Counted from the stretch's first letter, positions 1 through 10,874 are shown. The stretch: 64,000 nucleotides of DNA from Roseibacillus sp. (GCA_002686085.1 NZAC01000011.1:106539-170538), one strand, 5' to 3'. Notes: generated by a model not told the origin, from the letters alone. Numbers and translations: made by a program.

Positions 1-1017
1 GAGTCCATCGACCTCCAGATCTACATCTGGGATAACGATGATATCAGCGTCGCCTACGCTGACATGGTGAAGCAACGAGCAACGGCTATCCCTACCAGGA
101 TTCTTCTGGATGACATTGGGTCCACGATTTCCGCAAGTCTCAACCCAACCACCCCTGGTCCTCCTGGATTCCGAGCCGTGCCAGACATTACCACCTATCT
201 TCGCCGCGACTCAGAGCTACAGCTTCGCCGTATTCTGGATCCTTGGGCCATTATCGATCATTGCAAGTTGCTCGTTTTCGACGGCAAAACCGCCCTGCTC
301 GGAGGAATAAATATTGGACGAGAATACTACTCAGAATGGCACGATCTGATGGTTCGCGTCAAAGGTCCCGTGGTGAACCAGCTCCAGAATGAATTTAACA
401 AAAAATGGCGCACCGCCCATCCACTGGGAGACCTTGCTCTTCTCTTCCCGCCTCCGCCCTCACCGGCGAGAGCCGGTTTACCTTCTTCCAAATCATTCCC
501 GGTTCGCATTCTGAGAACCAATCTCCTTGAAGGCCGCCGGGAACCCCTCACTGCGATCCTGGAAGCTATCAGAGCGAGCCGCAACCGCATTTGGATTGAG
601 AACGAATACATCACCAGCGACCGCATCCTTGATGCTCTGCTTGGAGCCTGCCGGCGCGGCGTCGACGTCAGGGTAATCATTCCAAAACTTCCCTTCGAAG
701 AAATCATGGAGATTGCTAACCACCAAGCCGCAGGCGAACTCCTGCGAGCTGGCGCTAAAGTCTACCGCTACCCCGGGATGACCCACATGAAAGCGGCTAT
801 CTGCGACGGATGGGCAACTGTTGGCGCAACGAACTTCGACACCCACAGCCTGCAGATCAGCCATGAGCTCAATATCTCTTTCAATGATCCCAGAACCGTT
901 GAGACCCTCGCGAGGCGTGTTTTCAAGGCCGACTTCGCCGTCTCCAAGTCGCTTACCATTGAGGATACCAAGCACTGGCTAAACCCTATCGCGGAAACCC
1001 TCGCCGATCAACTTTGA
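1..1017 (+). CDS. Phospholipase D-like / cardiolipin synthase family protein (5' truncated by window edge)
   Basis: Frame is open from base 1 (ESIDLQIYIWDNDDISVAYADM...). HCKLLVFDGKTALLGGINIG and HMKAAICDGWATVGATNFD are HKD-like PLD motifs. Confidence 0.85.
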   Translation, partial: ESIDLQIYIWDNDDISVAYADMVKQRATAIPTRILLDDIGSTISASLNPTTPGPPGFRAVPDITTYLRRDSELQLRRILDPWAIIDHCKLLVFDGKTALLGGINIGREYYSEWHDLMVRVKGPVVNQLQNEFNKKWRTAHPLGDLALLFPPPPSPARAGLPSSKSFPVRILRTNLLEGRREPLTAILEAIRASRNRIWIENEYITSDRILDALLGACRRGVDVRVIIPKLPFEEIMEIANHQAAGELLRAGAKVYRYPGMTHMKAAICDGWATVGATNFDTHSLQISHELNISFNDPRTVETLARRVFKADFAVSKSLTIEDTKHWLNPIAETLADQL

Positions 1018-1082
1018 GCAGCGCCTGACAGCGCAGTGTCAGCACGGATAGGACGAGGGCGCAGGACAGGCAATCAAGACCG

Positions 1083-1967
1083 TTAGCGGACAATACAGGT
1101 CTCCACTCCGTGCTTGAGGGATTTGAAGGGGTCCTCCCATGTCGGAATAAACTCCTGCGCGACGTAATCTGTGAATCCCGTCTTAATGATCTCTTTGATA
1201 ATCGGCGGATAATTGATCTCCTGGCTGGCGTCTATCTCTCCCCTCCCCGGATTACCCGCCGTGTGGTAATGCCCGATGTAATCCTTGTATTCCCGGATCC
1301 GCCGAATGACATCCCCATTCATGATTTCCACATGGTAAATGTCAAAGAGCAGCTTGAAGTTCTCCGAACCTACCTGCTTTACGAGATCCACACAAAAATC
1401 GACATCGTCCCCGAAGTAGCCGGCATGGCCGGTCATCTTCCCCTCCGTGGCTCTCGAGTTAAGATGCTCAAAACAGATTGTGATCCCTTTCTTCTCGGCA
1501 AGAGGAACCACCTTTTTCCACGTATCCACGCAGAGCTTAGCGGCCTTGGTGTCGTCCATCCCATCGTATCTCATTCCCGTAAAGGTAATGACTCGCTTTG
1601 CCTTGACCTGACTTGCCACCTCGATGCCATCTTTCAGCTTTTCGATCACCATATCCGTATATTTTGGATCACATGGCCCCTGCGCAAATCCATGGCTTCC
1701 AACCAGGGAGATCTCAAGACCAAGTTCCATCACATCCTTATAGGCTGCCTGCGGAATTCCCTCCATCCCGTGCATGCCAAGCTTGACGCACCACTCTCCC
1801 AGCTCTTTGGGCTTCACCCCTCGACCCCCAAAACACCAGCCCATCACTGAGTGCTTGAACGGCGTATCAATCTTTGCGGGCGCAGAGAGACCTCGTCCGG
1901 CAGACAGACCAAGTCCCCCTGCTGTAAGGGCCGCTCTACTGATAAAATTTCGTCTAGAGAAACTCAT
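1083..1967 (-). CDS. Tat-exported TIM-barrel protein, hydroxypyruvate isomerase-like
   Basis: Start chosen at MSFSRRNFISRAALTAGG (twin-arginine). The body resembles the Hyi/xylose isomerase-like TIM barrel (CFEHLNSR, LLFDIYHVEIMNGD, GHYHTAGNPGRGEI). Confidence 0.85.
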   Translation of the reverse strand: MSFSRRNFISRAALTAGGLGLSAGRGLSAPAKIDTPFKHSVMGWCFGGRGVKPKELGEWCVKLGMHGMEGIPQAAYKDVMELGLEISLVGSHGFAQGPCDPKYTDMVIEKLKDGIEVASQVKAKRVITFTGMRYDGMDDTKAAKLCVDTWKKVVPLAEKKGITICFEHLNSRATEGKMTGHAGYFGDDVDFCVDLVKQVGSENFKLLFDIYHVEIMNGDVIRRIREYKDYIGHYHTAGNPGRGEIDASQEINYPPIIKEIIKTGFTDYVAQEFIPTWEDPFKSLKHGVETCIVR

Positions 1968-2054
1968 AGGGTCATCGTAAGACAACGGAACGCCAGTTTC
2001 CAACCCACAAAAACGCTTAGGGCTTTGCGGACCCCGGGAGACTAGCTAGAGAAA

Positions 2055-3614
2055 ATGTTCACACCCTCTATTCCCGTGTCTGTTTGCCACCTCTTTTTTT
2101 CCCACTCCACACTGCACCTCGCCCTTCTCCTATCTAGCCTCTGTAGCTATGCCACGGGAGAGCAGCAGGGCAGGAGAACAAAGGACCTCCCTAATTTTAT
2201 TGTCATTCTGGCTGATGACCTTGCCTGGAACGATATCGGCGCCTTCGGCAACACAAAGGTTCACACTCCAAATCTCGACCAACTTGCCTCTCAGGGAATG
2301 TGCTTCGATCAGGCGTTTCTCACCTCCAGCTCATGCTCCCCGAGCCGTGCGAGCATTCTCACCGGCCGATACCCTCACCAGACAGGCGCGGAGCAGCTCC
2401 ACTGGCCGATACCAGAATCGCAGAAAATTTTCCCGGAGCGCCTGAAGCTTGCAGGATACTTTGTCGCAGCAGCAGGCAAATGGCATCTTGGCGAGGCCAT
2501 GCGCAAGCACTTTTCCATGGTCCGGGAGGTGGACACTTCAGGTTTCCAACTCCCCGCAAATCCGGGAGCCGGAGCCAACGATAAGTTTGCGGAGTCCTCG
2601 ACGGGTGATGATCGGAGCGGATGCACCGAGTGGGTAAACCTTCTGCGTGAAAGAGATCCACAAAAGCCCTTTTTCCTCTGGCTCGCAGCAGTCGACCCTC
2701 ACCGTCCCTATGAGGATCGGATCTCGACACAGCCTCACCCTCCGGAGGACGTCCTCCTCCCTCCCTATCATCCGGATACCGATCTGGTGCGCCGGGACTA
2801 CGCCAGATATTACGACGAGATTCGCAGGCTTGACCGCTTCGTGGGACTCGTTCTCAACGAGCTCGAGCTTCAAAAAGCAGCTGATAACACGATGGTGATC
2901 TTCCTCAGTGATAACGGACGTCCTTTTCCTCGTGATAAGACCTCTCTTTACGACAGCGGAATTCGGACACCACTCATCATTCGCTGGCCAACTACGATCA
3001 AGCCGGCGTCACGCTGTCACCAACTTGTCAGCGCAATTGACCTTGCTCCTACGATCCTCGCTCTTGCTGGGTTCCCGGCCGGTCCGTCCTACGTAGGAAA
3101 AAGCTTTACCCCGCTGCTAGAGGGAAAAGACACCGCTATCCGTGATGCAGTATTTGCCGAGAAAAATTGGCACGATTATGAAGACCGCTCACACGCTGTC
3201 AGGGACAAACGCTTCAAATACATTGTGAACCACTATGCGGATCTTCCGGCAACGCCCCCGGCCGATGCGGCCCGAAGCGACACCTTCAAGGAAATGCAGC
3301 GTCTGAGGGCAGCAGGAACCCTGCCGGAGGTGCAATCCAGCTGTTTCCTTGCACCAAGACCACGGGAAGAGCTTTATGATCTCAAAGCAGACCCTCATGA
3401 ACTCAGGAATATCGCAGGACTGCCTGCTCATGAGGACACGCTCACGCGCCTGCGCGCTGAGTATCGCCAGTGGCGGGTCCGAACGCAGGAAAAGACCCCT
3501 CGCTTGAGAACCCCTGATGAGTTTGACCGGGTCACCGGTAAACCAACCCCGGCCCGCATCCGCCCCCGTTGGTCGAAACAGAAGATGATCGAAGAGGGTA
3601 TTATTCTTCCCTGA
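2055..3614 (+). CDS. Sulfatase (S1 family, Cys-type)
   Basis: PNFIVILADDLAWNDIG; active-site CSPSRASILTGR; GKWHLG. Confidence 0.92.
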   Translation: MFTPSIPVSVCHLFFSHSTLHLALLLSSLCSYATGEQQGRRTKDLPNFIVILADDLAWNDIGAFGNTKVHTPNLDQLASQGMCFDQAFLTSSSCSPSRASILTGRYPHQTGAEQLHWPIPESQKIFPERLKLAGYFVAAAGKWHLGEAMRKHFSMVREVDTSGFQLPANPGAGANDKFAESSTGDDRSGCTEWVNLLRERDPQKPFFLWLAAVDPHRPYEDRISTQPHPPEDVLLPPYHPDTDLVRRDYARYYDEIRRLDRFVGLVLNELELQKAADNTMVIFLSDNGRPFPRDKTSLYDSGIRTPLIIRWPTTIKPASRCHQLVSAIDLAPTILALAGFPAGPSYVGKSFTPLLEGKDTAIRDAVFAEKNWHDYEDRSHAVRDKRFKYIVNHYADLPATPPADAARSDTFKEMQRLRAAGTLPEVQSSCFLAPRPREELYDLKADPHELRNIAGLPAHEDTLTRLRAEYRQWRVRTQEKTPRLRTPDEFDRVTGKPTPARIRPRWSKQKMIEEGIILP

Positions 3615-3637
3615 TCTGTAGCGAGGCAGGCGCCCTT

Positions 3638-5107
3638 CTAACTGTCGGAGTCGATTTTCTGCAGGTCTGCCCTCGTCTCGGCGTAACTCCGGTCATACGC
3701 AACTACCCGGGGATCGGGTTCCTCTCCCCGGTTCTTACACACCTCCCTGTAAAGATCAGGCCACCAGTTATGATGCTCGGTCAACCCCTCTTCCTTCCAC
3801 TTCTCCCACTCAGAAACAACCTTGTTCCAGCAAGCGTTTCCATATTCCGCTGCAGCCTCGGTTGTTTCAAAGTCCTTTACGTACCACTCCCGTCCAATCC
3901 GCGCATGCAGCACCTCATCCGCCCAGTCAAAATCCTGAATCAACTCGGAAAACACGTCACCTGAATCCGTTCCCAGCTCCCATTCAAAACGCTTTCCGGT
4001 CTTTGACATGAGCCCCTGTTCGATGAACCAGAGAACCGCGTGACGCTCCCGCGGGGTCAGTTGCTGGTTCAGCCCCTTCGACCACGTAGAATTGACCCGA
4101 ACCGTAGCCGGCCAGTTGACCCCGGAGCGAGCAAAGCCCACTTCGCCCATCATGGCATGCCGAGCCTCATCCCATAGCTGCCGGGTCATGTCTCTGTAAA
4201 ACCCCCACGGCTTCTTACTTCCCTCTTCTTCTCCCTTTCCTGTGACCGTTTCATAGAGAATCGAGGCCATCATTTCCGGGACATCGATTTCCCGCAGGCG
4301 CTTGAAGAACATCATGAAGACCTTATCACGACTCTCAAACGATGAGTCGTGCAGAAACTCCTCCGCGTGCACTCCCATGTTGTATGGATCAGGAAATCTC
4401 TCGTCCCTTTTAGGCGTGCTGTCATAGACAAATTCCTCGGAAGAGTAGCGTGGATTTGGCGCAGCAACTGGCTCTCTGGTTGCCGCCAGCCCTCCTGCTG
4501 CCGCAAGCCAGCCCTTCAGTTCCTCCCGCCACTCCTGCAGGTCCTCATGCGGACCAGAAACGGCCTCTTCCAGAGCCTTACAGGATGCCTCTCCCCACCC
4601 AATCATCTCCTCCAGTTCCTGCAGAATCACCCGTAAAAGCCGGAGGCTTGGAGCATCAGTCAGGGGGTTGGTATCTTCGCTGTATTCCTTCATGCTCTCA
4701 CGCAGAGCGGGAAGCGCCACCCGATAGAGCCCTTCCATTACCATCCCGCAATCCGGCGCGTTTCGAATCTCATCAAACAGAACCTGAAGGTTCTGGTCAG
4801 GAACACGATGCAGACGCAGGGGCGGGTGGCGCAATTCTGCAACCCGGTCCCTGAGAAGGGTAATGTGCTCTGCAATAAGATGCGCATGATAACTATAACC
4901 CATTTTCAACTCATAAATCGGCTCACAGGCAATTCGGGTGAGGAGCACCTGCCACGTGCGCTGCAAGGCGTAGTGGAAGCACTTCAGACGGTCTACACAC
5001 TCCTGCACCCCTATCCCCGGCCCCGCAGCACCAGCAAAGGTCGCCACGCCGGCAAGCTCCGGGAGTCCATGAAGGGAACGGTATTTATCCATTGCTTGTT
5101 GATTCAT
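3638..5107 (-). CDS. Ferritin-like (putative di-metal carboxylate) protein of unknown function
   Basis: Start chosen at MNQQAMDKYRSL. Two ExxH-type helices in the C-terminal half (DEARHAMMGE; DWADEVLHARIGREW). Confidence 0.55.
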   Translation of the reverse strand: MNQQAMDKYRSLHGLPELAGVATFAGAAGPGIGVQECVDRLKCFHYALQRTWQVLLTRIACEPIYELKMGYSYHAHLIAEHITLLRDRVAELRHPPLRLHRVPDQNLQVLFDEIRNAPDCGMVMEGLYRVALPALRESMKEYSEDTNPLTDAPSLRLLRVILQELEEMIGWGEASCKALEEAVSGPHEDLQEWREELKGWLAAAGGLAATREPVAAPNPRYSSEEFVYDSTPKRDERFPDPYNMGVHAEEFLHDSSFESRDKVFMMFFKRLREIDVPEMMASILYETVTGKGEEEGSKKPWGFYRDMTRQLWDEARHAMMGEVGFARSGVNWPATVRVNSTWSKGLNQQLTPRERHAVLWFIEQGLMSKTGKRFEWELGTDSGDVFSELIQDFDWADEVLHARIGREWYVKDFETTEAAAEYGNACWNKVVSEWEKWKEEGLTEHHNWWPDLYREVCKNRGEEPDPRVVAYDRSYAETRADLQKIDSDS

Positions 5108-5256
5108 CGGTTTCTCTTCCAACGGTAGCGATAATACTCCCTCGCACAATACCAAGACACGATTCATCCAGCCCCATCGCAAGGCTTCTGGATGCCCGCC
5201 CTGCCCCGGCGGCACCTGCACAACTACCGCCTTCCCCGGCGTTCCACGCCTCGAGC

Positions 5257-5919
5257 CTATTTAGATTCGCGGATCTTCAAATTCCGCCACGCCACCGTAA
5301 AGGGCCCCCGGTTTCCGACGCCATGAACCTGCAGGCCGATAAACCCACTCGGGTGACTTTCAAACGCTTTCTCGTGGACGAGGTCAGAGACTTGCTCTCC
5401 ATTCACCCAGACTTGGATCCGCGAACCTTTCGCTTTTACGAGATACTTGTTCCACTCGCCGTCCTTGAAGTGCTTGTGGGGCTTGCGACTCTCCTTCGGA
5501 GTCATCCACCCGTAGCAGGCCTCGCCATAGACGTAACCGGCCTCCGCACCTTTGGCCCCGCTCGCCTCGATCTCGATCTGCGGCCCATTCACCCGCTGCT
5601 TGGGGTCATCATTCTTCGTCTTGGACCGGATCTGCACCCCTGAGTTCAATTGATTGTGACACTTGACCTCAAAAGTCAGCTCAAAGTCTCCATATTTCTT
5701 GTCTGTGCACAGAAACGAGTTGGGACTGCCCTTCGCAGTAGTTCCTAAAATGGTCCCATCCACCACCTCGTATGTAGCAGACCCGTTTCGCTGGGTAAAT
5801 CCACTGAGATCCTTGCCGTTGAAAAGATCCTTCCAACCGGATTCCTTATGATGATCCGCCACACATGGGAGGACCAGAAGATGGGAAAACAACAGAATAG
5901 GGGCAGCGAGTAGTTTCAT
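5257..5919 (-). CDS. DUF1080 (3-keto-disaccharide hydrolase-type) secreted protein
   Basis: Signal peptide, then WKDLFNGKDLSGFTQRNG and GVQIRSK; LamG-like DUF1080 pattern. Confidence 0.88.
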   Translation of the reverse strand: MKLLAAPILLFSHLLVLPCVADHHKESGWKDLFNGKDLSGFTQRNGSATYEVVDGTILGTTAKGSPNSFLCTDKKYGDFELTFEVKCHNQLNSGVQIRSKTKNDDPKQRVNGPQIEIEASGAKGAEAGYVYGEACYGWMTPKESRKPHKHFKDGEWNKYLVKAKGSRIQVWVNGEQVSDLVHEKAFESHPSGFIGLQVHGVGNRGPFTVAWRNLKIRESK

Positions 5920-6001
5920 AATAATATCTATGTTCTCTTACGCAGGAGGGTCCAGTGATATATCACAAACGACATTCTCCAACTCCGAAATCAGGGTTCT
6001 C

Positions 6002-7336
6002 TCACTCTGCAAGGTCAATCCGGATGAGCTCCTTGTCGTTTCGGAGAAAAACTGAACGCATCGCAAAGGCGGGATGACTCCAGAGCACCTTCCTTGAGCC
6101 AGAAGTGTTAGTGGGCTCCAGAACCCGCGCACGACTCACCTCGCGGTATCCTTGCGGTGAAAGCTCCGCCACAATGAGATCCCCCATTTCGCCAAGGATC
6201 CAGAACTGCTTGTTGCCTGGATGGTAGACCAGAAAGGCGGTTCCATACCGTGGAACTCTGGAACGGGTAGCGATTTCCGGGGACAGGCAGGGAGCTCGAC
6301 TTTCCCAGAGGCGCTTTCCGGATTCCATCTCTACCGCCATCAACGCGCTCCTGTCGACGTCAACGCCATAGATAATACCATCCAGAAGATAGGGCGTACT
6401 ATTGACAGGGTAGACTCCTTCTTTCGGACCACTCCTCCACAAAATCTTCGCCGCAGGGCGCTCATTACTTAATTCGATCATCCCGCCGATACGATTGTAT
6501 CCGCTAACGAACAGCCTGTTGCCCAGCTTTCTTGGCATCGCGATTGCTGATCCATTCGTCGGCTTTATTGGGACACTCCAATATACCCTGCCAGTTTCTG
6601 GATCGTGTCCCGTTACCCCAGCTGGATGCCAGGCAATGAGCTGCTGGGTTCCTCCATGGTCCACAATCTGGAGAGGACAGTAGCCACCATGACGTGCGGA
6701 GAGAGCCCTCCATATCTCCTTTCCCGTCAGACGATCGAAAGCCACGATCAGCGAGCCTTCCCCTCCAACCATGCAGATGATCATCTCCCCATGGACCAGC
6801 GGGGGAGAGGAGTGCCCCCACATCGGCAGCGGCGCTCCGTATTCCTCTGCTAAGTTCTTCTGCCACTGGATCTTCCCGTCCGTTGTAAAGCAGGCAAGGT
6901 GACCCATGGTCCCAAGTGTGAATACCTGATCTTCTACCACCGTCGGAGTCGCTCTGGGTCCCCCGGGATAAGACACCTCATAGTCTCGCCGTTCCTCATG
7001 ACTCCAGAGCATTTTTCCCGTTGAGGCGTCCAGACAAAGAACCCGCTCCCTGCCTGCCAGTTTTGCCTGCGCGCCCGCATCATTAATGATTTTCCCTTCG
7101 TCAATGATGAGATCCATCAGGTAGACCCTTCCCCCAGAAACAGCGGGGCCGGAATAACCGGTGCTTACCGGCGCCCTCCAGACCACAGCGGGACCTCCCT
7201 CCGGCAATCGCCGGACCACCCCTTCCTCGCGCCATGTTGCGTCTCGATCTTTGCCGAGCCACTGGGGCCAGTCATCAGCCTTGAGCGGGCTGATTCCGCA
7301 CAGCAGCACTGGCAGCAAATAAAGCAATCGATTCAT
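6002..7336 (-). CDS. PQQ-like beta-propeller repeat protein
   Basis: Signal peptide MNRLLYLLPVLLCG; DWPQWLGKDRDATW; repeated GKMLWSHE/GKEIWRA/GRVYWSV blades. Confidence 0.88.
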   Translation of the reverse strand: MNRLLYLLPVLLCGISPLKADDWPQWLGKDRDATWREEGVVRRLPEGGPAVVWRAPVSTGYSGPAVSGGRVYLMDLIIDEGKIINDAGAQAKLAGRERVLCLDASTGKMLWSHEERRDYEVSYPGGPRATPTVVEDQVFTLGTMGHLACFTTDGKIQWQKNLAEEYGAPLPMWGHSSPPLVHGEMIICMVGGEGSLIVAFDRLTGKEIWRALSARHGGYCPLQIVDHGGTQQLIAWHPAGVTGHDPETGRVYWSVPIKPTNGSAIAMPRKLGNRLFVSGYNRIGGMIELSNERPAAKILWRSGPKEGVYPVNSTPYLLDGIIYGVDVDRSALMAVEMESGKRLWESRAPCLSPEIATRSRVPRYGTAFLVYHPGNKQFWILGEMGDLIVAELSPQGYREVSRARVLEPTNTSGSRKVLWSHPAFAMRSVFLRNDKELIRIDLAE

Positions 7337-7401
7337 ATCGTAAAACATCGGGCCGCAAGCCACCCTTCTTGTCAACCCTACCAGTATATTACTCGATCAC
7401 C

Positions 7402-8823
7402 ATGATCCGGCTTTTTCTCCCTTTCCTGCTTCTACTCAGCCCTCCCTCTTTTGCCGAAGAGACTAACACCCCCAACTTCATCCTCTGCATGGCTGATGAC
7501 CTGGGATGGGGAGACTCCGGCTTCAATGGCCACCCAAAGATCATTACTCCTCATCTCGATGAGATGGCCGGAGCGGGGGTTCGTCTCACCCGCTTTTACG
7601 CTGGAGCTCCAGTCTGCTCCCCAACCCGCGGCAGCTGTCTCACGGGTCGTAATCCCTTCCGGTATGGCATTCCGACCGCCAACACTGGACACCTCCGTGA
7701 GGAAGAAATCAGCCTCCCTGAGCTTCTCTCCATGAAAGGATACACCAGCGGCCTGTTCGGCAAATGGCATCTTGGCACTCTCAGCCCTGAGTTCAGTGGC
7801 AAGGGGGCCGGGCGGAAGGCTGGGCGGAACTTCATGACTCCACGGATGGCGGGGTTCAGCGAGTGGTTTGCCAGCGAGTTCTCAATCGCCACTTACAACC
7901 CCTACGATCCTGAGAATGGACATTGTGCAGCCGCTCGCGAAGGAGACATGCGGGCCCTTTTCTGGCATAATGGAAAGCCACTCGCCGAGCCTCTCAAGGG
8001 CTGCACCTCCGAGATGGTCATGGACAGGGCTCTCCCCTTCATCAGCCGTGCCACGGAACAGAAAACCCCATTCTTTGTCGCTATCTGGTTTCATGCTCCC
8101 CACCTTCCGGTTGTTGGTCACCCCGAATATATGAGGGCCCACTATCAGGGTTTGCCCGATAATCAGCAGCAATATTTCAGCTGTATCACCGCACTCGACG
8201 CCCAGATGGGGCGGCTGCGCGCGCATCTCAGAAAGCTCGGTATCGAAAGCAATACCATGCTGTGCTTTTCGAGTGACAATGGCCCGGAGGGAAATCCAGG
8301 ACCGCGGGGAAACGCACAGGGAACTGCCGGTGAGTTCCGGGGACGGAAACGCAGTCTCTACGAGGGAGGATTACGTGTTCCCGCGCTCGTCGAATGGCCC
8401 GGGACGTTGCAACCCCGTGACGTCAAAGTCCCATGTGTAAGTAGCGATTACTTTCCCACAATTTCTGCCATTGCTGCCCTCCCCCTAGCCAAACGCCCCT
8501 ACGACGGCATAAATATTCTTCCAATTCTGAAAGGAAAAAAGAGCCAGCGGAATCACTCCATCGGCTTTCGCTTCGGCAAGGATCGCACCCTCGTCGACGA
8601 CCGCTATAAGCTCGTCCATAATGCTGGAGGCCTCAGCCGTCGTCGCTCAGATAATGGCACGACACCTGTAAGAGAATTTGAACTCTATGACCTCGATTCC
8701 GACCCCTCTGAGACGCAAAACATTGCTACCTCTTCTCCTGCGGTAATGGCCCGCATGAAAGGCGAACTCATCGCCTTCATCAAATCATGCACGGCAAGCG
8801 CTGAGGGTGCTGACTACCGCTAG
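7402..8823 (+). CDS. Sulfatase (S1 family, Cys-type)
   Basis: PNFILCMADDLGWGDSG; CSPTRGSCLTGR; GKWHLG; SDNGPEG. Confidence 0.92.
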   Translation: MIRLFLPFLLLLSPPSFAEETNTPNFILCMADDLGWGDSGFNGHPKIITPHLDEMAGAGVRLTRFYAGAPVCSPTRGSCLTGRNPFRYGIPTANTGHLREEEISLPELLSMKGYTSGLFGKWHLGTLSPEFSGKGAGRKAGRNFMTPRMAGFSEWFASEFSIATYNPYDPENGHCAAAREGDMRALFWHNGKPLAEPLKGCTSEMVMDRALPFISRATEQKTPFFVAIWFHAPHLPVVGHPEYMRAHYQGLPDNQQQYFSCITALDAQMGRLRAHLRKLGIESNTMLCFSSDNGPEGNPGPRGNAQGTAGEFRGRKRSLYEGGLRVPALVEWPGTLQPRDVKVPCVSSDYFPTISAIAALPLAKRPYDGINILPILKGKKSQRNHSIGFRFGKDRTLVDDRYKLVHNAGGLSRRRSDNGTTPVREFELYDLDSDPSETQNIATSSPAVMARMKGELIAFIKSCTASAEGADYR

Positions 8824-9025
8824 GTCAGCACAGATCTCGCTGCGGCTGGCTAAGAGTCACTCTAATGATCCACCAAAATCCGGCAGCAAGATTTCGGCAG
8901 AAAACTAGGACATCAGGTTTTCTTATCCGAAAATCTCGAAGATTCTTCGTGCTCTCTCGCTCAGGGAAGGGTAAACCCCGCACTCGATCCTTATTGGACC
9001 GACTCTCAATCCACCAATTTAAATA

Positions 9026-9586
9026 ATGGCAGTCGTCGCGACCAAATTGAACAAGGGCCAGTGCATCCGCTACGAAGGAGACATGGGCGTCGTACTTCAC
9101 ATCGAGCACAGAACTCCAGGCAAGGGCAACGCCCTCATTGCAGCGACCATCCGCTCCTTCAATTCCGGAAATAAGAAAACCATCCGCTTTGCCTCTTCGG
9201 AAAAGGTCGACATTGTGGAAACCCAGCGTCAGAAGCTGGAGTTCTCATATTCCGACCCATCGGGGGCCCACTTCATGGACTTGGAGACCTATGAAACAAT
9301 CACCCTCGACGAGAGCCTTGTTTCAGACTGCCGCAGCTTTCTAAAAGAAGGACAGGAGGTCGAAATCCTCTTCATCGAGGCAAACGCTGTGAGCGTGAGC
9401 CTGCCTGCCACCGTTGAGTTGAAAGTAACGGAATCCTCAGAGGGTATCAAGGGTGACACCGCTAACAACCCCACCAAACCCGCCACCCTTGAAACTGGAG
9501 CTACGGTGCAGGTTCCACTTTTCGTTAAACCCGATGATGTCCTCAAGATTAATACCGAGGATGGGAGTTACGCCGGGAGGGCCTGA
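9026..9586 (+). CDS. efp: Elongation factor P
   Basis: KLNKGQCIRYEGDMGVVLHIEHRTPGKGNALIAATIR, FMDLETYE, and C-terminal VQVPLFVKPDDVLKINTEDGSYAGRA. Confidence 0.93.
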   Translation: MAVVATKLNKGQCIRYEGDMGVVLHIEHRTPGKGNALIAATIRSFNSGNKKTIRFASSEKVDIVETQRQKLEFSYSDPSGAHFMDLETYETITLDESLVSDCRSFLKEGQEVEILFIEANAVSVSLPATVELKVTESSEGIKGDTANNPTKPATLETGATVQVPLFVKPDDVLKINTEDGSYAGRA

Positions 9587-9625
9587 GCTTGGGAAAACTC
9601 TGGTAGTTGATTCCATCCCATCAGA

Positions 9626-10666
9626 TCATGGCTGCTCTACCCGGAGCCGAATAAAATTCTGGTCCCCGGACAAAAGGACCACTGTGGGCAGGATCTCCCC
9701 AACCGGAACAGGGTTCTCAAACCCGAGGAGGAGAAAGGGATCCAGCGTAGTCCATCCTGCCTGATTGAAATTTCCCTCTACGAGAATGGGCGCTCGAATT
9801 CCCGCTGGCCCGTGCTCTACGATGATGTCCACCTGCCCCGGGATCAGAGGATCAGGAACAAAGAGCGTGGGTCGAGCATCTGCATCATATCCCAGAGCCC
9901 AGAGAAGTCCGTTGGGAACTCCATCGCCATCGTGATCTCCTGCGAAAGGGGCATCCGGAATACCCTGCAGTTCCGCCCAAGCTACAAAAGGATCCAAGGG
10001 AACCTCTATCACACCCTCAAATTGAACTGTTGAGTCCACCCTCACGTCCACTCCCTCCTGAAGCGGATTACTGAACTCAACCGGCAAAACCACCACGACT
10101 CTGTAGGTTATCGTATTGCCCTTGATGGCCATACGGGAAAGCGCCACCTCTCCTGTCCCCGAGCCAGTTCCGGAAACCGGGCTCTCGGAAAAGTTTTCGT
10201 TGACCTCACCAACAACAGACGTCCCCGTGATTACTCCCTCACTCAAGGTTACTTCGTGTTCACCAGCATCGAACTGCCCGGTTGCTGGGTCTACCCAACC
10301 CACCTGTGAGGTAGCAATCGTAGCCTCGATTCCGTTAAGGCTAACCTCTGCCAAGCTGATCTCACCAATTGCCAGAGAGAAGCTCATATCCGTTGCCGTA
10401 AGATTTGCCGAGTTGATAGTTAGCCTCGAAACCTGGTCCGTCCCGGGATTAATTTCGAGAGTGGCCTCCACCGCCCCGGAGAGATCACTGCTCTCTTCGT
10501 CTTCAATGCCGAAAGCAGAGAGGGTGACATTGAGAACATTAGCTGCGGGTTCTTCAGACAGCGAGAGAGACGTCGTGATACGGATTTGAGCCGGAGCAAG
10601 TCCGGGCAGGACTCCAAAGAGAATAACTCCCAACGGTCGAAGGAAAAAGGACAGGCGGACAGGCAT
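9626..10666 (-). CDS. Secreted protein of unknown function with Verrucomicrobia-type C-terminal region
   Basis: Signal peptide (LGVILFGVLPGLAPAQ). The DHDGDGVPNGLLWALGYD segment is common in Verrucomicrobiota extracellular proteins. Confidence 0.6.
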   Translation of the reverse strand: MPVRLSFFLRPLGVILFGVLPGLAPAQIRITTSLSLSEEPAANVLNVTLSAFGIEDEESSDLSGAVEATLEINPGTDQVSRLTINSANLTATDMSFSLAIGEISLAEVSLNGIEATIATSQVGWVDPATGQFDAGEHEVTLSEGVITGTSVVGEVNENFSESPVSGTGSGTGEVALSRMAIKGNTITYRVVVVLPVEFSNPLQEGVDVRVDSTVQFEGVIEVPLDPFVAWAELQGIPDAPFAGDHDGDGVPNGLLWALGYDADARPTLFVPDPLIPGQVDIIVEHGPAGIRAPILVEGNFNQAGWTTLDPFLLLGFENPVPVGEILPTVVLLSGDQNFIRLRVEQP

Positions 10667-10874
10667 GAGAATGAGGCTTGGGTTTCCCCTCAGGCCTACT
10701 CACCCAAACCCCTGCGTCAATCAAATCTCAGATGCAGCGCTCTGGTGGAACACTGCCGTTACCCCCTCCCGGCCATGATATAACGCCCCCTCCAGATTCC
10801 TCTGTAGGCAAACCCACCAGCCCCGGCCCAATATTCTTTAACTTTTACAAAATATCTACTATCTCACCACCAGC

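Noticed and set aside
1110-1850. 246-aa plus-strand ORF
   Set aside because: Antisense to the hydroxypyruvate isomerase-like gene; no recognisable domain.
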